NCBI GenBank assembly: GCA_905236495.1
Contig: CAJOPV010000003.1
Span: 1 to 6,547 of the forward strand
Direction: 5' to 3'
Source of the DNA: an uncultured Christensenellaceae bacterium
Lineage (GTDB): Bacteria; Bacillota; Clostridia; Christensenellales; Aristaeellaceae
DNA length: 6,547 bases
The notes beneath the pieces are model-generated. The model saw nothing but the letters and a program-made list of their open reading frames with translations. It made no database searches and was not told where the DNA came from. Shown here piece by piece: positions 1 to 4,510 of this stretch. The number at the start of each line of letters is the position of its first letter. Position 1 is the stretch's first letter. The translations under genes were made by a program, and so were the position numbers.

Positions 1-987
1 CACCTCAAAGATGCCCCACAGGCCCTGCACCACAGGCTCCTTCACGTTGGAGGCGGAATGCACCATCACGGAGGAGCCAAGGCCCGCCTCGTTGGAAAAT
101 ACGCCCCGCTTGAAGCCCCAGGTCATAGCCTGGGCTATGATGGCGCCGCCTACGCCGCCGGCGGCGGACTTGAAATTGAAAGCCCCGGCGAAGATGGCCC
201 CAAAGGCCGCCCCCACCTTGGAAATATTCATGCAGATAATGATCAGGGAGCCGATGATGAAGAACACCGCCATAAAGGGCACGATGCGCTCGTTGGTGGT
301 GGCGATGCGCTTTAAGCCCCCCAGGATAACCAGGGAGAGGAGCACGATCACAACCAGCCCCGTCACCAGGTTCACGGTGGTGGGCTCGGCGGATACCAGG
401 GTGTTGATGCTCTCTGTGATGGAGGCCACCTGGCCCATATTGCCGATACCGAAGGAAGCTACGATGGCAAACAGGGAGAAAAGCACCGCCAGCACCCGGC
501 CCACGATTTTGCCGTACTTCATGCGGCCTACGCCGTCCTTGAGGTAGTACATGGCGCCGCCGCTCCATTCGCCCTTCTCGTTCCGGCGGCGGAAAAAGAT
601 GCCCAAAACATTTTCGGAATAGTTCGTCATCATGCCCACGATGGCGGCAATCCACATCCAGAATACCGCGCCGGGGCCGCCCATGGTGATGGCGTAGGCC
701 ACGCCGGCGATATTGCCCGTGCCGATGGTGGCGGAAAGGGCGGTGCAAAGGGACTGGAACTGGGAAATGGAATGCTTATCCGTGCTTTTGCGGATGCCCG
801 TTTCCTTCTTGAACAGGCCGCCGATGGTGTTTTTCCACATGTAACCGAAGCGGCGGAACTGGAAAAAGCCGGTGAGCACGGTCATAAGGATGCCGGTGCC
901 GATGAGCAGCACCAGGGCGGGCACCCCCCATACGACGCCGTTTACCTTGTTGTTGAAGGATGCGATGGTCTGCGCAAAACTGTCCAT
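1..987 (-). CDS. AGCS-family sodium:alanine/glycine symporter, 3' end outside window
   Basis: Secondary transporter of the inner membrane that imports alanine and/or glycine with sodium. The minus-strand reading frame stays open from the start to the window edge, giving 329 residues of a family that usually has about 450-480, so roughly the last quarter is missing. Family landmarks are an N-terminal hydrophobic helix (about residues 19-42), ALSATIGTGNIAGVAYAI (83-100), GGPGAVFWMW (103-112), a WSGGAMYYL stretch (141-149) and the highly conserved RGVFSNEAGLGSS (294-306) followed by a QGLWGIFEV end. Several further hydrophobic segments are visible (about 165-185, 208-225, 237-255). The start is uncertain. 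ATG at 987 lies 14 nt from AAAGGA (1002-1007), while an in-frame GTG at 999 lies only 2 nt from it, so ATG is preferred. The gene follows a glycine riboswitch, which supports glycine as a substrate; alanine is an alternative or additional one. No frameshift is seen. Confidence 0.95.
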   Translation of the reverse strand, partial: MDSFAQTIASFNNKVNGVVWGVPALVLLIGTGILMTVLTGFFQFRRFGYMWKNTIGGLFKKETGIRKSTDKHSISQFQSLCTALSATIGTGNIAGVAYAITMGGPGAVFWMWIAAIVGMMTNYSENVLGIFFRRRNEKGEWSGGAMYYLKDGVGRMKYGKIVGRVLAVLFSLFAIVASFGIGNMGQVASITESINTLVSAEPTTVNLVTGLVVIVLLSLVILGGLKRIATTNERIVPFMAVFFIIGSLIIICMNISKVGAAFGAIFAGAFNFKSAAGGVGGAIIAQAMTWGFKRGVFSNEAGLGSSVMVHSASNVKEPVVQGLWGIFEV

Positions 988-1001
988 GATGGTTTTCACG
1001 A

Positions 1002-1010
1002 TCCTTTCTT
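1002..1010 (-). promoter_or_regulatory. Ribosome binding site of the symporter
   Basis: AAGAAAGGA on the minus strand, just after the terminator U-tract. It is 14 nt from ATG at 987 (long) and 2 nt from GTG at 999 (too short), so the start codon cannot be settled from spacing alone. Confidence 0.6.
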
Positions 1011-1015
1011 GAACG

Positions 1016-1045
1016 AAAAAATAAGAGGCTGCCCGAAGGCGCCTC
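1016..1045 (-). terminator. Intrinsic terminator of the glycine riboswitch expression platform
   Basis: Read on the minus strand, the arm GAGGCGCC (1038-1045) pairs with GGCAGCCTC (1025-1033) around a TTCG tetraloop (1034-1037), giving 8 base pairs with a single bulged A. A T-rich run (TTATTTTTT, 1016-1024) follows directly. The U-tract ends 6 bases before the ribosome binding site of the symporter (1002-1010), so this is a leader attenuator and not a gene-end terminator. Confidence 0.88.
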
Positions 1046-1092
1046 CCACGCAAGAAGCAAAACAAGTTTCCCCAAGGAAATGAGGAAAGCGC
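1039..1092 (-). promoter_or_regulatory. Predicted antiterminator of the glycine riboswitch
   Basis: On the minus strand, GCGCTTTCC (1084-1092), which begins at the last base of the aptamer-2 P1 stem, can form nine contiguous pairs (two of them G-U) with GGGAGGCGC (1039-1047), the 5' arm of the terminator. The two structures are mutually exclusive. Between the two arms, GGAAA/TTTCC (1067-1080) can form a small hairpin that closes the loop. This is inferred from pairing only; no energy calculation was done. Confidence 0.6.
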
Positions 1093-1267
1093 TCTGTCCT
1101 TTCGCCTGAGAGATTAGCCCGATTCGGGGGCTTTGCACCTTCGGCACCCGGCCTGGAGCCGGGATTCTCCAGAGTGTCATCCGCAGGCAGTCTTTGCCGT
1201 TATCGGCACCTGAGAGTTTTACTCCTTCGGTTCCCCCTGAGGGGATTTCCTGCCTGCTTCGCATGAC
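1092..1267 (-). promoter_or_regulatory. Tandem glycine riboswitch (two aptamers)
   Basis: Cis-acting RNA that senses glycine ahead of the symporter. Aptamer 1 spans 1183-1257: its P1 is a perfect 8-bp stem GCAGGCAG (1250-1257) with CTGCCTGC (1183-1190), and it contains CCGAAGGAGTAAAACTCTCAGG. Aptamer 2 spans 1092-1174: P1 is CTCTG (1170-1174) with CAGAG (1092-1096), with an internal CCCGGC/GCCGGG stem, an AGCCC/GGGCT stem and the hallmark strings GCCGAAGGTGCAAAGC, ATCTCTCAGG and GGACAGAG. The aptamers are joined by an 8-base linker. The leader bases GTCAT (1263-1267) can pair with ATGAC (1176-1180) in the linker, matching the leader-linker P0/kink-turn helix known for tandem glycine riboswitches. 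The conserved core sequences and stems make the class assignment firm. ON or OFF behaviour has to be inferred from the platform downstream. Confidence 0.95.
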
Positions 1268-1273
1268 GAAAGT

Positions 1274-1302
1274 ATTATAACGGACAGAGGGAGGCCGGTC
1301 AA
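1274..1302 (-). promoter_or_regulatory. Sigma-A promoter of the symporter leader
   Basis: On the minus strand, TTGACC (1297-1302) and a perfect TATAAT (1274-1279) are separated by exactly 17 bases. Transcription should start near 1267, at a G, so the RNA would begin with the GTCAT that forms the riboswitch P0 helix. The promoter faces away from the ABC operon. Confidence 0.92.
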
Positions 1303-1424
1303 CCCTGCGCGGGGGCGAATTTTGTATAAATCTTGTTTCAGCTTTTCAAAAACGCAAAGAACCAGCCGTGACCGCGCTCTCTTCAAACAAAAATGCATTC
1401 TCCTGCGTGGGGAAAAACCCATTT

Positions 1425-1453
1425 TGACGTATCGCTGACAAAGGATACCGTCA
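1425..1453. repeat. Imperfect inverted repeat in the divergent intergenic region
   Basis: TGACG-TATC (1425-1433) faces GATAC-CGTCA (1444-1453): nine pairs with a one-base bulge around a 10-base centre. It lies about 80 bp upstream of the ABC operon -35 box. It could be an operator for an upstream-binding regulator. The half-site TGACG/CGTCA recurs in the merR promoter. Function is unknown and chance is possible. Confidence 0.4.
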
Positions 1454-1486
1454 TTGCCGCGGAATCAGCTTTCTTCAGCAGCCGCA

Positions 1487-1528
1487 CCGGCCCTGCGACG
1501 GACTGCAGCACGGCGAGCGACGGGCCGG
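1487..1528. repeat. Inverted repeat abutting the ABC operon promoter
   Basis: CCGGCCC (1487-1493) and GGGCCGG (1522-1528) are a perfect 7-base inverted pair separated by 28 bases. The second arm ends four bases before the -35 box and shares CCGG with the palindrome over that box. It is upstream of the predicted transcription start, so it would act as DNA, not as an RNA hairpin. Confidence 0.4.
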
Positions 1529-1548
1529 CGATTGACATTTTTCGCCGG
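1525..1548. promoter_or_regulatory. Operator-like palindrome centred on the ABC promoter -35 box
   Basis: CCGGCGA (1525-1531) and TCGCCGG (1542-1548) form a perfect 7-base inverted repeat around a 10-base centre that contains TTGACA (1532-1537). A dimeric repressor bound here would cover the -35 element and part of the spacer. The cognate regulator is not known; nothing in the window matches a LacI-, GntR- or AraC-type sugar regulator. Confidence 0.5.
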
Positions 1549-1560
1549 AGAGCATACAAT
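1532..1560 (+). promoter_or_regulatory. Sigma-A promoter of the ABC importer operon
   Basis: A perfect TTGACA (1532-1537) and TACAAT (1555-1560) are separated by 17 bases. Transcription is expected to begin near 1567, leaving a leader of about 47 bases before the ATPase start. It is the best promoter match in the intergenic region on this strand. Confidence 0.9.
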
Positions 1561-1613
1561 AAAGGCGGTTTGATCCGTTACAGGGAAAATTGAAGAAAAA
1601 GGGAAGAGTGGCT

Positions 1614-2744
1614 ATGAAAGTCGTATTGGATCACCTGACGAAAAGGTTTCCCAGCCGGACGAAAAAGGGCGACGACGTGATCGCCGTCAATGATTTTTGC
1701 TTTGAGATCCCGGACGGCAAGCTGATCGGGCTGCTGGGGCCGTCGGGCTGCGGCAAATCCACGACGCTGAACCTGATCTGCGGCCTGGAGCCCCCTACCG
1801 ACGGGAAAATCTTCTTTGGCGAGGACGACGTGACCCGGCTGCCCCCGGAAAACCGGGGTGTAGGCCTGGTATTCCAGAATTACGCGCTGTACCCCCATCT
1901 GACGGTGCAGGAGAATATCCTGTTCCCTTTGCAGAACCTGAAGGGAGAAAACAAGCTGAGCAAGCAGGACATGCTGGAAAAGGCCATGCAGGCAGCAAGG
2001 CTTGTGCAGATCGAGGGCCTGATGGAGCGCAAGCCCAGCGAGCTTTCCGGCGGTCAGCAGCAGCGGGTAGCCATCGCCCGGGCGCTGGTGAAAATGCCCA
2101 AGGTGCTGCTTCTGGACGAGCCGCTTTCCAACCTGGACGCCCGGCTTCGGCTGCAAACGAGGGAGGAGATCCGCCGCATCCAGCAGGAGACGGGGATCAC
2201 CACCATTTTCGTCACGCACGATCAGGACGAGGCCATGAGCATTTCGGATATGATCGTCGTTATGAAGGACGGGATCGTGCAGCAGATCGGCGCGCCGCAG
2301 GACGTGTATGACAACCCCACGAACCTGTTTGTGGCTACTTTCCTGGGCACGCCGCCCATCAACGTATTCGACGCCAAAATCAAAAACGGGGAAATCTGCA
2401 TCGGGGATCGGGCCGTGATGCCCGCCCCCGGCATCCGGGATCAGGATGCGGTGCTGGGGATTCGGCCCGAGGGCTTCATCCTGGATCAAAATGGGCCGCT
2501 GGAAATGAAGCTGAACCGGGTGGAGGTCATGGGCCGGGATACCAGCGTGGTATCCACCCATCCCGCCAGCCGGAACGCGCAGGTCAGATCCATCATCTCC
2601 GCCAGGAATCAGGTGGATAAAAACGCTGAAACCGTGCGCTTCAGCCTGATCCCCGACAAGGTGAAGGTCTTTTCCGTGAAGGGTGAAAACGCAGCCCTTT
2701 GGGCGGGAAGCCTGGAAAGCGGGAGGGCCCATGAAGAAGAATGA
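1614..2744 (+). CDS. CUT1-type ABC importer ATPase (MalK/UgpC/MsmK-like)
   Basis: Cytoplasmic ATPase that powers a carbohydrate-class importer and docks on the EAA loops of the two permeases encoded next. It has 376 residues, the usual length for the family. Motifs in order: Walker A GPSGCGKST (42-50), Q-loop Q88 in VFQNYALYPHLTV, signature LSGGQQQ (144-150), Walker B VLLLDEP (164-170), D-loop SNLDA (172-176) and switch histidine H202 in THDQDEAMS. All catalytic residues are intact. Residues from about 240 form the C-terminal TOBE/regulatory domain, including GIRPEGF (282-288). ATG at 1614 is chosen because MKVVLDHLTKRF is a typical family start and a purine-rich site (AAGGGAAG) precedes it; an in-frame TTG at 1590 would add eight residues and is less likely. 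The gene is first in the operon, behind a strong promoter. Such ATPases can serve several sugar importers, so it does not identify the substrate. Confidence 0.96.
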   Translation: MKVVLDHLTKRFPSRTKKGDDVIAVNDFCFEIPDGKLIGLLGPSGCGKSTTLNLICGLEPPTDGKIFFGEDDVTRLPPENRGVGLVFQNYALYPHLTVQENILFPLQNLKGENKLSKQDMLEKAMQAARLVQIEGLMERKPSELSGGQQQRVAIARALVKMPKVLLLDEPLSNLDARLRLQTREEIRRIQQETGITTIFVTHDQDEAMSISDMIVVMKDGIVQQIGAPQDVYDNPTNLFVATFLGTPPINVFDAKIKNGEICIGDRAVMPAPGIRDQDAVLGIRPEGFILDQNGPLEMKLNRVEVMGRDTSVVSTHPASRNAQVRSIISARNQVDKNAETVRFSLIPDKVKVFSVKGENAALWAGSLESGRAHEEE

Positions 2745-3621
2745 TTTGAAGGCGTGGCTGTATCTGCTGCCCGCCATATTGTTCCTGGGGATCTTCATGG
2801 TCTATCCCCTGTTTGACGTGCTGGTGTATTCCCTGGAGGAGGGGTACAATTCCGCCTCGCAAAGCTATCACGGGGTGGGGCTGTATAATTACGCTTACGT
2901 GCTGCGGGATCCCTATTTCCTTCAGGCGGTCAGGAATACCTTCCTGCTGGTGATCATCACCGTGCCCCTTTCTACCGGCATCGCGCTGCTCATCTCCCTG
3001 GGGCTCAACGCCATCAAGCCCCTGCGGAACCTGTTTCAGACCATCTATTTCCTGCCCTACGTTACCAACACCCTGGCGGTGGGGCTGGTATTTATGATCC
3101 TGTTTAAGAAAACGGCCTATACCGACGGCCTGGTGAATCTGATGATCCAATGGTTCGGAGGCCAATCGGTGGATTTCATCGACGGGCCCTACTGGGCCAA
3201 GATGTTTGTCCTGTGCTTCTACACCATCTGGGTGGTGATGCCCTTCAAGGTGCTGATCCTAACCAGCGCCCTGGCCTCGGTGAACCCGGAATACTACAGC
3301 GCGGCGAAGATGGACGCCGCCCCTCGGTGGCGGGTGTTTACCAAGATCACGCTGCCCATGATATCGCCCATGATCTTTTACCTGGTGATTACCGGCTTCA
3401 TCGGCGCCTTCAAGGCTTATTCCGACGCCATCGCCCTGTTCGGCACCGATCTGAACGCCGCCGGGATGAACACCATCGTGGGCTACGTATATGACATGCT
3501 CTACGGCAGCAGCGGCGGCTATCCCTCCTTTGCCAGCGCCGCGGCGCTGATCCTGTTTGCCATCGTGCTGACGATCACCTGCATCAATCTGCTCATCAGC
3601 AAAAAGCACGTGCATTACTGA
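2731..3621 (+). CDS. ABC importer permease 1 (UgpA/MalF-like, MetI fold)
   Basis: Membrane subunit of the importer, 296 residues, with about six hydrophobic helices (roughly 9-34, 68-92, 102-125, 156-180, 208-230, 268-290). The EAA loop that contacts the ATPase is YYSAAKMDAAPRWRVF (188-203) followed by TLPMISP (207-213). This matches the consensus, with Ala in place of Gly after the conserved Asp. The N-terminus KAWLYLLPAILFLGIFMVYPL is typical of the UgpA group. ATG at 2731 overlaps the ATPase stop by 14 bases and follows GGAGG at 2722-2726. A GTG at 2683 in the same frame would add a 16-residue stretch unlike the family and is rejected. The overlap suggests translational coupling with the ATPase. 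Confidence 0.96.
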   Translation: MKKNDLKAWLYLLPAILFLGIFMVYPLFDVLVYSLEEGYNSASQSYHGVGLYNYAYVLRDPYFLQAVRNTFLLVIITVPLSTGIALLISLGLNAIKPLRNLFQTIYFLPYVTNTLAVGLVFMILFKKTAYTDGLVNLMIQWFGGQSVDFIDGPYWAKMFVLCFYTIWVVMPFKVLILTSALASVNPEYYSAAKMDAAPRWRVFTKITLPMISPMIFYLVITGFIGAFKAYSDAIALFGTDLNAAGMNTIVGYVYDMLYGSSGGYPSFASAAALILFAIVLTITCINLLISKKHVHY

Positions 3622-3629
3622 GGAGGTGA
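3621..3629 (+). promoter_or_regulatory. Strong Shine-Dalgarno site of permease 2
   Basis: AGGAGGTGA starts on the last base of the permease 1 stop codon. It is placed 8 nt (from GGAGG) before ATG at 3635, which decides that start over the in-frame GTG at 3626 lying inside the site itself. Confidence 0.85.
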
Positions 3630-3634
3630 AGAGG

Positions 3635-4510
3635 ATGGAAGCGAAATTGGATTTTGACCGCATCGAGCGTAGGGCCAAAGCCCGGAAGCGGGCCTTCACC
3701 GCGGCGGATTACGTGTTTCTGACGCTGTGGGCCCTGATGGTGCTGTTTCCCTTCTATTGGATGGTGCTGACATCGGTCAAGACCTACGGCAGCTATAACT
3801 CCGAATACATTCCAAGGTTTTTTACCCTGGAGCCTACGGCCCAGAATTACCTGGATGCCTTTACCGCCGTGCCTCTGGGCAGATATTTCTTCAATACCAT
3901 CGTCTTTACCGTGGTGACGACGGGCCTCATGCTGCTCGTCATCATTCCGGCGGCCTTTGCCTTTGCCCGGCTGGAATTCAAGGGAAAGCAGATCGCCTTC
4001 ACGCTGTTTTTGTCCCTTATGATGATCCCCAATGAATTGGTGGTGATCACCAACTACGTCACCATTACCAACTGGCATATGCGAAACACCTTCCAGGGTC
4101 TGATCCTGCCCTCGGTCACCTCGGTGTTTTATATTTACCTCCTCAAGGAAAACTTTGAGCAGATCCCGGATGAACTGTACAAGGCGGCGAAGGTGGATGG
4201 CACCACGGATTTTGAGTACCTGATCCGGGTCATGATCCCGATCAGCAAGCCCACCCTCGTCACCATCACCATCCTCAAGGTGATCGAATGCTGGAACAGC
4301 TACATCTGGCCCCGGCTGATTACCGATAACCCCCAGTATTTCCTGGTATCCAACGGCATTCAGGAGATCAGGGAAAACGGCTTCGGACGGGAAAATATCC
4401 CAGCCATGATGGCGGCGGTGGTGGTGATCTCGGTGCCGCTGATCGTGCTGTTTTTGATCTTCCACAAAAAAATCATGGCCGGCGTGTCCCGGGGAGGGAT
4501 CAAGGGATGA
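3635..4510 (+). CDS. ABC importer permease 2 (UgpE/MalG-like, MetI fold)
   Basis: Second membrane subunit, 291 residues, expected to pair with permease 1 as a heterodimer. A cytoplasmic basic N-terminus (RIERRAKARKRA, 9-20) is followed by about six hydrophobic helices (roughly 25-48, 85-112, 119-141, 150-170, 197-217, 256-278). The EAA loop reads DELYKAAKVDGTTDFEYL (179-196) and then VMIPISKP (199-206), an almost canonical match. The short C-terminal tail ending GVSRGGIKG is typical of the MalG/UgpE group. The 13-base gap from permease 1 and the ATGA overlap with the binding-protein gene show one tightly coupled operon. Substrate specificity cannot be read from the sequence. Confidence 0.96.
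   Translation: MEAKLDFDRIERRAKARKRAFTAADYVFLTLWALMVLFPFYWMVLTSVKTYGSYNSEYIPRFFTLEPTAQNYLDAFTAVPLGRYFFNTIVFTVVTTGLMLLVIIPAAFAFARLEFKGKQIAFTLFLSLMMIPNELVVITNYVTITNWHMRNTFQGLILPSVTSVFYIYLLKENFEQIPDELYKAAKVDGTTDFEYLIRVMIPISKPTLVTITILKVIECWNSYIWPRLITDNPQYFLVSNGIQEIRENGFGRENIPAMMAAVVVISVPLIVLFLIFHKKIMAGVSRGGIKG

Larger units (their letters stand above)
1303..1613. other. Divergent intergenic region between symporter leader and ABC operon
   Basis: No credible gene is present here. The part nearest the symporter promoter (about 1317-1400) is AT-rich and shows no convincing site. The part from 1425 to 1560 carries the three inverted repeats and the ABC promoter listed separately. The region 1567-1613 is the short ABC leader, with AAGGGAAG (1600-1607) as the ribosome binding site. 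No tRNA or further riboswitch is recognised. Confidence 0.7.

Noticed and set aside
5..748. Long minus-strand open frame rich in Arg and His
   Set aside because: It is out of frame with the symporter, whose conserved motifs occupy the same strand in another frame; the composition is that of a shadow frame.
1340..1365. Possible catabolite-control (cre) site in the AT-rich intergenic stretch
   Set aside because: The best alignment to the cre consensus fails at several fixed positions.
1219..1422. Small minus-strand open frame over the symporter promoter
   Set aside because: It crosses the promoter and riboswitch P1, which explain the sequence; there is no ribosome binding site.
1408..1425. 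TGGG...CCCA followed by TTTT as a small terminator
   Set aside because: The stem has only four pairs and does not end any transcript known here.
1393..1593. 66-codon plus-strand open frame upstream of the ATPase
   Set aside because: It spans the ABC promoter and its inverted repeats, so it could not be translated from the operon transcript. It has no clear ribosome site or domain.
1578..2798. 406-codon minus-strand open frame opposite the ATPase gene
   Set aside because: The plus-strand frame has every ABC ATPase motif; the antisense frame has low-complexity His/Gln/Asp-rich composition and no recognisable domain.
3596..4465. 289-codon minus-strand open frame opposite permease 2
   Set aside because: It is antisense to a clear permease and is His/Gln/Asp-rich without membrane or domain signals.
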